Positions 1 through 6,494 of a stretch of 6,494 bases of DNA are shown here, piece after piece. The notes beneath the pieces were generated by a model. The model made no database searches and was not told where the DNA came from. It saw only the letters and a program-made list of their open reading frames with translations. Within the stretch, counting starts at the first letter, position 1, and the number at the start of each line of letters is the position of its first letter. Location of the stretch: contig JAFGSH010000102.1 of the NCBI GenBank assembly GCA_016934695.1, forward strand, positions 1-6,494. Reading direction: 5' to 3'. This stretch comes from Deltaproteobacteria bacterium. Lineage in GTDB: Bacteria > Desulfobacterota > Syntrophia > Syntrophales > UBA2210. Both the position numbers and the translations under genes were made by a program.

Positions 1-1103
1 CCCATCCTGATGACGACGGGTTTTTCCCCTGCTTTCTCGCTCCTGTTCCGTATAAATGTCGGTTTCTCGAAATTTTCCCTCTTCTTCCCGACACTCGGCA
101 TGGCCGAGGAATACTCGGGAACCCTCTCGTGGCCCCTCACTTGCGGATCGAATCCCGTGGCAATGACGGTAATGCGGATCTCTTCTCCCATCGTCTCGTC
201 GACGACCGTTCCGAATATGATATTCGCGTCTTCGTGGGCCTCGGCCTGGACCAGGGATGACGCCTCATTGACCTCGAAAAGGGTCATCTCGGGCCCGCCC
301 GTTATGTTGAGAAGCACGCCCCGCGCCCCCTGGATCGAGTTGTCCTCCAGGAGCGGCGATGAGATCGCCTTCTGCGCGGCCTCGACGGCCCTGTTGTCGC
401 CGCCGGCCACCCCGGTCCCCATCAGGGCCAGGCCCATCTCGGACATGACATTCCTGACATCGGCGAAATCGAGATTGATCAGACCCGGGACCATGATCAG
501 GTCGGAGATCCCTTTCACCCCGTTGTAGAGGATATCGTCGGCCTTCTTGAAGGCATCGGGGAGAGACATATTCCTGCCGCTGATGCTGAGGAGCCGCTGA
601 TTCGGAACCACGATGAGCGTGTCGACCACTTCCTTCAATTCGGCCAGCCCCTCCTCCGCCTGCCGCCATCGTTTCTTCCCCTCGAACTGGAAGGGTTTCG
701 TGACGACGGCGACGGTAAGAGCACCCAGATCCCGCGCAATCCCGGCCACGACCGGCGCTCCGCCCGTTCCGGTACCCCCGCCGAGGCCCGCCGTCACGAA
801 CACCATGTCCGCGCCGTCCAGGACATCCCTCAGCCTGTCCCGGGATTCGATGGCCGCCCGTTTCCCCACTTCGGGGTCAGATCCGGCACCGAGGCCCTTG
901 GTGATCTCGGCCCCCAGCTGCACCTTGATCGGGGCCTTCGATGCCACCATGGCCTGGGAATCCGTGTTGGCCACGATAAAGTCCACACCACTGAGATTGT
1001 AGGCTATCATCATGTTGACGGCATTCCCCCCGCCGCCTCCGACACCGACAACCTTGATCTTGGCGGTATTGGTCTTAGCGCCGCCCTGTACCAGTTCAAA
1101 CAT
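1..1103 (-). CDS. ftsZ: Cell division GTPase FtsZ (3' end outside window)
   Basis: FtsZ is the tubulin-like GTPase that polymerises into the cytoplasmic Z-ring and recruits the divisome. Translating the minus strand from the ATG at 1103 gives 367 residues without a stop, running off the window edge. The start is fixed by a strong SD just upstream and by the family-typical N-terminus [10 protein letters not shown]. Visible motifs are the nucleotide-binding loop [12 protein letters not shown] (19-30), ANTDSQA (45-51), the tubulin signature [13 protein letters not shown] (108-120), the [10 protein letters not shown] strand-turn (136-145) and the T7 synergy loop NLDFADV (210-216), whose acidic residues catalyse GTP hydrolysis in the neighbouring subunit. 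The GTPase and C-terminal domains end near residue 318 (ATGF). A charged linker follows to the window edge. The C-terminal peptide that binds FtsA and ZipA-type partners is therefore not visible. Residue 146 is Trp, where relatives often have Met, Gln or Ala. It lies 18 bases after ftsA. Identification is secure. Confidence 0.98.
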   Translation of the reverse strand, partial: MFELVQGGAKTNTAKIKVVGVGGGGGNAVNMMIAYNLSGVDFIVANTDSQAMVASKAPIKVQLGAEITKGLGAGSDPEVGKRAAIESRDRLRDVLDGADMVFVTAGLGGGTGTGGAPVVAGIARDLGALTVAVVTKPFQFEGKKRWRQAEEGLAELKEVVDTLIVVPNQRLLSISGRNMSLPDAFKKADDILYNGVKGISDLIMVPGLINLDFADVRNVMSEMGLALMGTGVAGGDNRAVEAAQKAISSPLLEDNSIQGARGVLLNITGGPEMTLFEVNEASSLVQAEAHEDANIIFGTVVDETMGEEIRITVIATGFDPQVRGHERVPEYSSAMPSVGKKRENFEKPTFIRNRSEKAGEKPVVIRM

Positions 1104-1111
1104 ATCCACAC

Positions 1112-1121
1112 CCTCCTCTCC
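1112..1121 (-). promoter_or_regulatory. Strong ribosome binding site of ftsZ, abutting the ftsA stop
   Basis: On the minus strand the ftsA stop TGA (1124-1122) is followed at once by GGAGAGGAGGG, and then 7 bases before the ftsZ ATG. The block contains AGGAGG (1117-1112), a full match to the 16S anti-SD core, 8 bases from the start codon, plus a second GGAG just ahead of it. With the GA of the stop codon, the purine run reads GAGGAGAGGAGGG. It is the best SD in the window. Terminating FtsA ribosomes would sit directly on it, so coupling and independent initiation are both possible; that is inference. Confidence 0.85.
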
Positions 1122-2348
1122 TCAGAAAAAATCGTTGAACCATCGTTCGACGGTCTTTGTGAGCCTGCTCACGATACCCCTCTGGCTTCCCTTGACCGCA
1201 TAGTCAGCGCGGCCCTTGCTTCCATAGACAACCAGCCCGACTCCCGTCGTATACATCGGACTATTGATGACATCGGTGATCCCTCCGACGCCCACCGGAT
1301 ACCCCTTCCTGACCGGGACGTTGAACACCTGCTCGGCCAGTTCCGTGATTCCCTCGAGGATCGCCGTTCCTCCCGTCAGCACGACACCCGCGGCCAGGAG
1401 ATCGTCGTACCCGGACTTGACGATTTCCCGGTGCACCAGGCCGAGGATCTCCTCTATGCGCGGCTCGATGATCTCGCCCAACACCTGCCGCGAGACATTC
1501 CGCGGATCCCTCCCCCCCACGCTGGGGACCTCGATGATCTCATTCTGGGGGATCAGGGGGGTATAGGTGCACCCGTACCTGATCTTGATCTTCTCCGCCT
1601 CCAGGACCGGGGTGCGCAGTCCCACGGATATATCGCTGGTCACATAGTTGCCCCCCAGGGGCAGGACGGCGGTATGCTGGATGCTCCCCTCGGCGAACAC
1701 CGCGACGTCGGTGGTCCCGCCGCCGATATCGATCAGGGCCACCCCCAGGTCCTTCTCGTCCTGGCTGAGAATCGCCTCACTGGATGCCAGCGGCTCCAGG
1801 ATGATATCCTTCACGTCCAGTCCCACCCGGTTGACGGACTTTATGATGTTCTGTATGGAGGTGACGGAGCCAGTGACCACATGCACCTTGGCCTCGAGCC
1901 TGACACCCGACATCCCGATGGGATTCTTCACCCCGTCCTGATCATCGACGTTATAGTATTGCGGCAGTATGTGAATCACCTTCCGGTCCAGGGGGATGGC
2001 AATCGCCTTGGCCGCCTCCAGCGCCCTCTTGACGTCATATTCGTCGACTTCTCCCCCTTTGACGGCCACGATGCCGTAGCTGTTCAATCCCTTGATGTGG
2101 CTCCCCGCAATGCCGGTGAAGACGGACCGTATCTCGCATTCCGACATCAGCTCGGCCTCTTCCACGGCCCTCTTGATCGAATCCACCGTGCTGTCGACAT
2201 TGACCACGACGCCCTTCTGAAGCCCGCTCGAGGGGTGCGTGCCGATTCCGATGATGTCGATCCCGGAATTCGTAACCTCGCCGACGATGACGCACGTTTT
2301 CGTCGTCCCTACATCCAGGCCGACGACGATATTCTCTCTCTTTGCCAT
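1122..2348 (-). CDS. ftsA: Cell division protein FtsA, actin-like Z-ring membrane anchor
   Basis: FtsA is an actin-family ATPase that tethers FtsZ filaments to the inner face of the cytoplasmic membrane and helps recruit and activate later divisome proteins. The 408-residue product has normal family length. Phosphate-1 motif VGLDVGTTKTCVIVGE spans 9-24. The SHS2 (1C) subdomain lies at about 85-165. Phosphate-2 motif LIDIGGGTTDVAVF spans 205-218, and the adenosine motif VVLTGGTAILEG spans 322-333. After a short linker, the C-terminus GIVSRLTKTVERWFNDFF (391-408) is the expected amphipathic membrane-targeting helix, with Trp and Phe on one face and Arg and Lys on the other. The start ATG at 2348 has AGGAAGG 8 bases upstream. 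The gene lies 39 bases after ftsQ and 18 bases before ftsZ, the classical ftsQAZ order. No key motif is missing. Confidence 0.98.
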   Translation of the reverse strand: MAKRENIVVGLDVGTTKTCVIVGEVTNSGIDIIGIGTHPSSGLQKGVVVNVDSTVDSIKRAVEEAELMSECEIRSVFTGIAGSHIKGLNSYGIVAVKGGEVDEYDVKRALEAAKAIAIPLDRKVIHILPQYYNVDDQDGVKNPIGMSGVRLEAKVHVVTGSVTSIQNIIKSVNRVGLDVKDIILEPLASSEAILSQDEKDLGVALIDIGGGTTDVAVFAEGSIQHTAVLPLGGNYVTSDISVGLRTPVLEAEKIKIRYGCTYTPLIPQNEIIEVPSVGGRDPRNVSRQVLGEIIEPRIEEILGLVHREIVKSGYDDLLAAGVVLTGGTAILEGITELAEQVFNVPVRKGYPVGVGGITDVINSPMYTTGVGLVVYGSKGRADYAVKGSQRGIVSRLTKTVERWFNDFF

Positions 2349-2356
2349 CTACCCAT

Positions 2357-2363
2357 CCTTCCT
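2357..2363 (-). promoter_or_regulatory. Ribosome binding site of ftsA
   Basis: AGGAAGG on the minus strand lies 8 bases upstream of the ftsA ATG, inside the 39-base gap after the ftsQ stop. It supports the start at 2348 and means ftsA does not depend on stop-start coupling to ftsQ. I see no convincing -35/-10 pair or hairpin in the rest of the gap. Confidence 0.75.
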
Positions 2364-2387
2364 GCCGTCACACATTCGCCGGAGCCG

Positions 2388-3230
2388 TCATATCTTCGTC
2401 CTGGACCGTACCGCCGGGTTTTTGGGGCCGTACATATCTCCCTCCTGAACGACGACCCTGCTGGAATCTACGAGATCAATACTCAGGGATCGTCCCTCCA
2501 GCCCCCTTCGCGCCAGGTCCACCATCACCTTCCGCAGCCGTTTCAACTTCTTCTCGTAATCCTCGAAGCCGAGATTCAAAAAGAGGTGGTTATCCGTCAC
2601 AACGGAGAGATCATGCACCTCATCCACATAGATCTCCGACACATTCCAGACCCGGGGGAAATAATCGCTCCCGGAGAGGTAGTCCAGGAACGCGAAGGCC
2701 TTTTTCAGCAACTCGTCCCGCAGGTCTCCGTTCCGATAGAAGCCGGTGAACACCGGAGCGTCCACGCTGTCGTCTGTCTCGAACTTCTTGAATACCACCC
2801 CGTCACGATCCACGAGATACAGGTCGGTCCCCTTTTTCAGGAGGGCGGCGGTTTCCCTTTCGGTAACCTCGATAACCAGCCTGTCGGGAAGTTCCCTCCC
2901 GACGGAGGCATTCCTGACCCACGGGTTTTTCTCTATCGCCCGCGCCATCTTTTCCGGATTCACCGTCAGGATATTGAGGGGGGCCGATATCCCGGCGAGG
3001 GCCTTTACCTCTTCTTCGCTGATCCTCTTGCAGCCCCGTATAAGCGTATCTTTCAACTGGAAATAATCGGCACACAGGGCGAAATTGTACCCATACACCA
3101 TGAGGAGAGCCAGCAGGCCGGCAAGACCCACGATGCCGAGCGTCCTGAATATCTCACCGCGGACCGCCCCCGCCCGTCGTTTCGACTTGTTTCTTGCCGG
3201 CGAAATGGTCGATTTCAGGGATTTCCTCAT
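2388..3230 (-). CDS. ftsQ: Cell division protein FtsQ (DivIB family), POTRA domain
   Basis: FtsQ is a bitopic inner-membrane protein that links the cytoplasmic Z-ring to the periplasmic division machinery through partners FtsB, FtsL and others. The 280-residue product starts with a very basic cytoplasmic tail (1-29, rich in Lys and Arg). One transmembrane segment follows at about 30-50 (LGIVGLAGLLALLMVYGYNF). The POTRA domain is at about 56-126, with FQLKDTLIRGCKRISEEEV and NPWVRNASVGRELPDRLVIEVTERE blocks that are typical of the family. The FtsQ beta domain runs from about 130 to 262 and includes YLVDRDGVVFKKF (138-150). A short polar tail ends the protein. Sequence conservation in this family is low, so the call rests on topology, POTRA pattern and position directly before ftsA. 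The ATG overlaps the murB stop as ATGA. The SD is poor (GGGGA 6 bases upstream), which suggests translation coupled to murB. Confidence 0.95.
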   Translation of the reverse strand: MRKSLKSTISPARNKSKRRAGAVRGEIFRTLGIVGLAGLLALLMVYGYNFALCADYFQLKDTLIRGCKRISEEEVKALAGISAPLNILTVNPEKMARAIEKNPWVRNASVGRELPDRLVIEVTERETAALLKKGTDLYLVDRDGVVFKKFETDDSVDAPVFTGFYRNGDLRDELLKKAFAFLDYLSGSDYFPRVWNVSEIYVDEVHDLSVVTDNHLFLNLGFEDYEKKLKRLRKVMVDLARRGLEGRSLSIDLVDSSRVVVQEGDMYGPKNPAVRSRTKI

Positions 3231-4174
3231 CCCTCGTCCCCTATGATCTTCAACTCCGGTTCCAGGAGGACCCCCCTGGCGTCCAGGATCCTCTCACGGA
3301 CCATATCCATCAGGGCGACGATATCCGCCGCCTTCGCGCCGCCCCTGTTCACGATAAAGTTTCCATGCTTCTCGGAGATCTCCGCCCCCCCGATTCTCAG
3401 TCCCTTGAGGCCGGCCTCCTCGATCATCTTCCCCGCCGGATGTCCGGGGGGATTCTTGAACACGGAGCCCGCGCTCCGCTGTGCGAGGGGGTGCCGCGCC
3501 TTGCGCTGTGCGGTGATCTCCGCAATCCTTTTCCCGATCGCGTCCCGGTCCCCCCTCACGAGGTGGAAATCGGCAGCCGTAATGATCGCCTCTTCGGGGA
3601 GACGGAGATTCCGGTACTCGAAGTGCAGGTCTTTCCTCACGATCTCGCGCATCCGGGCGCCCGGATCGAGAAGGGAGATCGACGCGACGACATCCTTCAT
3701 CTCCTTCCCCCACGCCCCGGCATTCATCCTGACGCCGCCGCCGACGCTTCCCGGTATCCCCGCACAAAATTCCATCCCGGCCAGGGATTCCCTGAGCGAA
3801 AGATCGACCAGGGCGGAGCAGGAGGCCCCGGCCTGGGCATGGACGCGGACGGCGCCGGCATCGCCGGTCCCCCGTACCTCAAGCCTCCGGAGCGCCTCCA
3901 GGGAGATCAGCACCCCCCGGTACCCGCCGTCTCTCACGATCAGGTTCGTGCCGTTTCCGACGGGCAGAAAAGGAATCCCCTCCTGCAGGAGGAAGGAGAC
4001 CAGACCGTTGAGTCCCTCGACGGTATCGGGAAAGGCCAGGGCATCAGCCCTCCCCCCGACACCCATGGAGGTGTGCGCGGACATGGGCTCGTCGAAGAGC
4101 ACCCGTCCGGCGGCAATACCGCCGATCTTCTCTCTGAGTTGTGTCTCCGCAATCGTCACGGCTGCACCCGTCAT
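3227..4174 (-). CDS. murB: UDP-N-acetylmuramate dehydrogenase MurB (type II)
   Basis: MurB is the cytoplasmic FAD enzyme that uses NADPH to reduce UDP-GlcNAc-enolpyruvate to UDP-MurNAc. I start it at ATG 4174, giving 315 residues, because this ATG overlaps the murC stop as ATGA and the upstream open extension to 4270 (Arg/Gly-rich, antisense-like) does not resemble the family. FAD-binding motifs are [12 protein letters not shown] (35-46), [18 protein letters not shown] (71-88) and [18 protein letters not shown] (139-156). Candidate active-site residues are Arg188 in EYRN, Ser237 in [11 protein letters not shown] (the proton donor) and Glu307 in EPELKIIG near the C-terminus. The length and the compact [19 protein letters not shown] region fit the type II enzymes, which lack the extra tyrosine loop of the E. 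coli type; this is family knowledge plus inference. Its stop overlaps the ftsQ start by ATGA. Confidence 0.97.
   Translation of the reverse strand: MTGAAVTIAETQLREKIGGIAAGRVLFDEPMSAHTSMGVGGRADALAFPDTVEGLNGLVSFLLQEGIPFLPVGNGTNLIVRDGGYRGVLISLEALRRLEVRGTGDAGAVRVHAQAGASCSALVDLSLRESLAGMEFCAGIPGSVGGGVRMNAGAWGKEMKDVVASISLLDPGARMREIVRKDLHFEYRNLRLPEEAIITAADFHLVRGDRDAIGKRIAEITAQRKARHPLAQRSAGSVFKNPPGHPAGKMIEEAGLKGLRIGGAEISEKHGNFIVNRGGAKAADIVALMDMVRERILDARGVLLEPELKIIGDEG
3644..3670. repeat. Perfect 16-base palindrome inside murB
   Basis: Positions 3651-3666 read ATCCGGGCGCCCGGAT, identical to their own reverse complement. The flanks CTCG (3644-3647) and CGAG (3667-3670) can extend the pairing if three bases (3648-3650) bulge out. 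It lies in the murB codons for DPGARM (170-175), so it may be only a by-product of GC-rich codon choice. No function is known. Confidence 0.4.
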
Positions 4175-5544
4175 TGTCCCTTCAGCCTCTCCAGCAGGTC
4201 TTCTCCCACCTTCCACACGTTCCCCGCCCCCAGGGTAAGGATCACGTCCCCCGGCCGCCCGACGGCGCACAGGTGGTCGGCAATCTCCCCGAAACCCGAT
4301 AGATACGTCACATCGCCGTGACCGTGCTCCTGGATGGCCCTGCTGAGGTTGATGGAATGGACCCCCTGTATCTCCTTCTCGCTGGCGGCGTAGATATCCG
4401 TAAGGATCAGTTTCGCGGCATCATCGAAAGAATCCAAAAAGTCGTCGAACAGGGCCTTGGTACGTGTATAACGGTGAGGTTGAAAGACGACGATTATTCT
4501 GCCCTGCCACACGTTCCGTGCGGCCGCCAGGACCGCCTTGATCTCGGTCGGGTGATGGCCGTAGTCGTCGACCACGGTGATGCCGCCGACCTCCCCCTTG
4601 ATCTCCAGCCGGCGGTGGACGCCCCGGTAGGTCTGTATCCCCTCCCGTATGGCGGAGAATTCCATGCCGAGCTCAACGCCCACGGCCACGGCCGCCGTGG
4701 CGTTGTAGACATTGAACAGACCCGGGACCTGCAGCTCGATCTCTCCCAGGGGTTTCTCCCGGTGGGAGACGGAAAATCGCGACGTCAGCCCGCTGAAGGA
4801 TATGTCGGCGGCCCTGAAATCGGCTTCGGTATAGACCCCGTAGGTGACGGCCTTCCGCTTGACCCTCGGCAGGATGTCCCGCACGTTGTCGCAATCGCCG
4901 CACAGGACAACGGCCCCGTAAAAGGGGACCGAGTTGGCGAATCGCAGGAAGGCGTCCTTGATCTCGCCGATCCCGGGGTAGTAGTCCAGGTGCTCGCGAT
5001 CGATATTGGTAATAACGGCTATGTACGGGTTCAGTTGGAGAAAGGACCCGTCGCTCTCGTCCGCCTCGGCGACGATGAATTCCCCCTCACCCAACCGTGC
5101 GTTGCTCCCGATGCTGTCCAGCCTGCCCCCTATCACCATCGTGGGATCGAGGCCGCCGTGGGCGAGCACCGTTGAGACCATCGAGGTGGTGGTCGTCTTG
5201 CCGTGGCATCCCGATACGGCTATGGAATACTTCAGCTTCAGCAGCTCGGCCAGCATTTCGGCCCGGGGGATGACCGGGATATTCCTGGTATGCGCCTCCA
5301 CCACCTCGGGGTTGTCCTCCCTGATCGCCGTCGACTTGACTACCACATCGGCATCGGTGAGATTCGACGACCGGTGACCGTAAAAAACCCTGGCCCCCAG
5401 CGATTCCAGTCTCGCCGTGATATCGGACTTTTCCAGATCGGACCCGCTGATCGTGTACCCGAGATTCAGGAGGACCTCGGCAATCCCGCTCATACCGATA
5501 CCGCCGATCCCGACGAAATGTATTTTCTTCACTCTTCTATACAT
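4171..5544 (-). CDS. murC: UDP-N-acetylmuramate--L-alanine ligase MurC
   Basis: MurC is the cytoplasmic ATP-dependent ligase that adds L-Ala to UDP-MurNAc, the first amino acid of the peptide stem. I choose ATG 5544 (457 residues) because it begins [20 protein letters not shown] as in the family, with GGGGGA 5 bases upstream. The open frame to 5601 only adds residues overlapping murG. The N-terminal UDP-binding Rossmann domain holds [10 protein letters not shown] (11-20). The central ATPase domain has P-loop [11 protein letters not shown] (111-121), EADESDGSF (160-168) and [11 protein letters not shown] (179-189). The C-terminal domain has GVHRRLE (308-314), [11 protein letters not shown] (326-336), FQPHRYTRT (354-362) and [11 protein letters not shown] (438-448), the complete Mur ligase set. 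Cys113 replaces the usual Thr of GTHGKT. The gene overlaps murG by 8 bases (ATGTATAG) and murB by 4. Confidence 0.98.
   Translation of the reverse strand: MYRRVKKIHFVGIGGIGMSGIAEVLLNLGYTISGSDLEKSDITARLESLGARVFYGHRSSNLTDADVVVKSTAIREDNPEVVEAHTRNIPVIPRAEMLAELLKLKYSIAVSGCHGKTTTTSMVSTVLAHGGLDPTMVIGGRLDSIGSNARLGEGEFIVAEADESDGSFLQLNPYIAVITNIDREHLDYYPGIGEIKDAFLRFANSVPFYGAVVLCGDCDNVRDILPRVKRKAVTYGVYTEADFRAADISFSGLTSRFSVSHREKPLGEIELQVPGLFNVYNATAAVAVGVELGMEFSAIREGIQTYRGVHRRLEIKGEVGGITVVDDYGHHPTEIKAVLAAARNVWQGRIIVVFQPHRYTRTKALFDDFLDSFDDAAKLILTDIYAASEKEIQGVHSINLSRAIQEHGHGDVTYLSGFGEIADHLCAVGRPGDVILTLGAGNVWKVGEDLLERLKGQ
4685..4701. repeat. GC-rich near-palindrome inside murC
   Basis: GCCACGGC (4685-4692), a central C (4693) and GCCGTGGC (4694-4701) form an inverted repeat with a single-base centre. 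It falls in a run of Ala, Val and Gly codons ([10 protein letters not shown], 281-290 of MurC), where GCC and GTGG codons make such symmetry likely by chance. Confidence 0.25.
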
Positions 5545-6494
5545 CGGATTCCCCCGATTCCCGCTCCGGCACGTCGAGGCCCAGCAGCGCCAGGCATTCA
5601 TCCACGATGCGCTCGGCCGCCTTTACGTTTCCCAGTTTTCTCGATTCCTCCTCCATCCGCCGCACCGCCTCCGGATCGCCCGCAAGCCTCCTGATGACTC
5701 CGGCGAGCGCCTTGCCGTCAAGCCCCTCTTCGAGGATCATCTCCGCCGCGCCCGCATCGGCCAGGACCCGCGCGTTGAGCTCCTGGTGCCCCCCGACAGC
5801 GAAGGGGAAAGGGATCAGAACGGAGGCCTTGCCGACCGCCGTTATCTCGGCGATGGAGGTCGCGCCCGCCCTGCATATCAGAAGATCCGCCGATTCGTAC
5901 GCCGACGGCATATCGGTTATGAAGGGGCGCACGTCGGCGCTTATGCCCAGGCTGCGGTAGGCGACGGATACCTCATCGAGGTCCCCCGCTCCCGTCTGAT
6001 GGGTAATTGCCAACCTGCCCCGCATGTCTTCCAGATATTTCATGGCCTCCACAACCGCCCGGTTGATCGCCCGGGCCCCCTGGCTGCCGCCGAAGACGAG
6101 GATGGAGAAGGCATCTCCTCTCCTCCCGTCTTGCTGTATCCCCCTCACGAATTCCCTTCTCACAGGATTCCCCGTAACGATCGTCTTTGCGGCCGGGAAC
6201 CGCCCCTCTCTGTCGGGAAAGGAGAGGAACACCCTGTCCACGAATCTGCCGAGCATCCTGTTGGTAAAACCGGGCAGGGCGTTCTGTTCGGCGACCGCCG
6301 TCCGGATCCCCATGCAACGGGCCGCCATCACCGCCGGCCCGGAGGCGTATCCCCCGACCCCCAGGACGATATGGGGGCGAAACTCACGCAGGAGGGAGAC
6401 CGACTGCGCCATTCCCCGCGGGATCTTCATCAGACCGCCAAGCATTCCCGCAATTCCCCGGCCCTTTATCCCCTCCACCGTGATCGTCCGGAGC
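5537..6494 (-). CDS. murG: Lipid II synthase MurG, glycosyltransferase (5' end outside window)
   Basis: MurG transfers GlcNAc from UDP-GlcNAc to lipid I, making lipid II at the inner face of the cytoplasmic membrane. The frame is open from the window edge at 6494 to TAG 5539-5537, giving 318 visible residues. Full-length relatives are about 360-375, so roughly 45-60 N-terminal residues, including the first glycine-rich loop, lie outside. A GTG at 6478 is internal and not the start. Numbering from the edge: second glycine loop [11 protein letters not shown] (43-53), [13 protein letters not shown] (69-81), [10 protein letters not shown] (106-115) leading into the C-terminal GT-B domain, [11 protein letters not shown] (134-144), THQTGAGD (164-171), and the UDP-GlcNAc site [16 protein letters not shown] (207-222) with [14 protein letters not shown] (228-241). 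All belong to glycosyltransferase family 28. The start of murC overlaps the last 8 bases. No signal peptide or TM is expected. Confidence 0.97.
   Translation of the reverse strand, partial: LRTITVEGIKGRGIAGMLGGLMKIPRGMAQSVSLLREFRPHIVLGVGGYASGPAVMAARCMGIRTAVAEQNALPGFTNRMLGRFVDRVFLSFPDREGRFPAAKTIVTGNPVRREFVRGIQQDGRRGDAFSILVFGGSQGARAINRAVVEAMKYLEDMRGRLAITHQTGAGDLDEVSVAYRSLGISADVRPFITDMPSAYESADLLICRAGATSIAEITAVGKASVLIPFPFAVGGHQELNARVLADAGAAEMILEEGLDGKALAGVIRRLAGDPEAVRRMEEESRKLGNVKAAERIVDECLALLGLDVPERESGESDV
5550..5555 (-). promoter_or_regulatory. Ribosome binding site that fixes the murC start
   Basis: GGGGGA on the minus strand lies 5 bases before the ATG at 5544, within the last codons of murG. 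It favours this start over the upstream ATG at 5601, which would add 19 residues ([19 protein letters not shown]) unlike any MurC N-terminus. Confidence 0.55.

Noticed and set aside
2349..2387. Possible promoter or terminator in the ftsQ-ftsA gap
   Set aside because: Only the ftsA SD is evident. There is no T-run hairpin and no recognisable -35/-10 pair in 39 bases.
1431..4238. Plus-strand open frame of 935 codons opposite ftsA, ftsQ and murB
   Set aside because: It is antisense to three conserved genes, and its product is a Pro/Arg/His/Asp-rich string with no recognisable domain. In GC-rich genes the codons TTA, CTA and TCA, which would read as stops in the opposite strand, are rare, so long antisense frames arise without selection.
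4174..4270. Upstream start for murB at 4270, giving 347 residues
   Set aside because: The added 32 residues are Arg/Gly-rich, lie wholly inside murC codons and do not match MurB N-termini. The ATGA overlap at 4174 is the natural start.
3194..4321. Plus-strand open frame of 375 codons opposite murB, and similar frames at 4318-5175 and 10-528
   Set aside because: Same cause: shadows of murB, murC and ftsZ. None has a convincing SD or family motif.
5545..5601. Upstream start for murC at 5601
   Set aside because: The extra 19 residues lie inside murG and precede the normal MurC N-terminus; the SD favours 5544.
6476..6478. GTG at 6478 as the murG start
   Set aside because: The frame stays open to the window edge, and MurG needs a further N-terminal glycine-loop region of about 45-60 residues, so this codon is internal.
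1..6494. A novel or accessory system
   Set aside because: Every coding stretch is assigned to a well-known dcw gene with intact motifs; there are no mobile-element remnants, direct repeats, tRNAs or composition breaks that I can see.

Overview
The window is a contiguous piece of a bacterial division and cell wall (dcw) cluster. All genes are on the minus strand, so transcription runs from high to low coordinates: murG (5' end outside the window), murC, murB, ftsQ, ftsA, ftsZ (3' end outside the window). Nearly every base is coding. The only gaps are about 39 bases between ftsQ and ftsA and 18 bases between ftsA and ftsZ. I see no RNA gene, mobile element, CRISPR array, riboswitch or terminator, and no stretch over 300 bases lacks a gene.

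Organism: the DNA is GC-rich. The gene order murG-murC-murB-ftsQ-ftsA-ftsZ, the FtsZ N-terminus (MFELV then a short linker before the GTP-binding core) and the style of FtsA and MurC suggest a Gram-negative bacterium of the former Deltaproteobacteria (Desulfobacterota-like, perhaps a syntroph or sulfate-reducer relative). This is an inference from overall resemblance, not a database match.

Layout: 6494-5537 is murG (lipid II synthase, C-terminal ~318 residues). 5544-4171 is murC (UDP-MurNAc:L-Ala ligase), overlapping murG by 8 bases. 4174-3227 is murB (UDP-MurNAc dehydrogenase), joined to murC by an ATGA overlap. 3230-2388 is ftsQ, joined to murB by another ATGA overlap. 2348-1122 is ftsA and 1103-1 is ftsZ, each with its own clear Shine-Dalgarno sequence.

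Function: MurB and MurC carry out consecutive cytoplasmic steps of precursor synthesis (UDP-MurNAc formation, then L-Ala addition). MurG completes lipid II at the inner face of the membrane. FtsZ forms the Z-ring, FtsA tethers it to the membrane, and FtsQ links it to the periplasmic part of the divisome. The tightly overlapped first four genes look translationally coupled, while ftsA and especially ftsZ have independent ribosome binding sites, as expected for proteins needed in larger amounts.

I found no previously undescribed system here. The region is a conserved housekeeping cluster. The findings are modest points: a cysteine in the MurC P-loop, a perfect 16-base palindrome inside murB, an SD that abuts and partly overlaps the ftsA stop codon, a tryptophan at an unusual position in FtsZ, and no ddl between murB and ftsQ.
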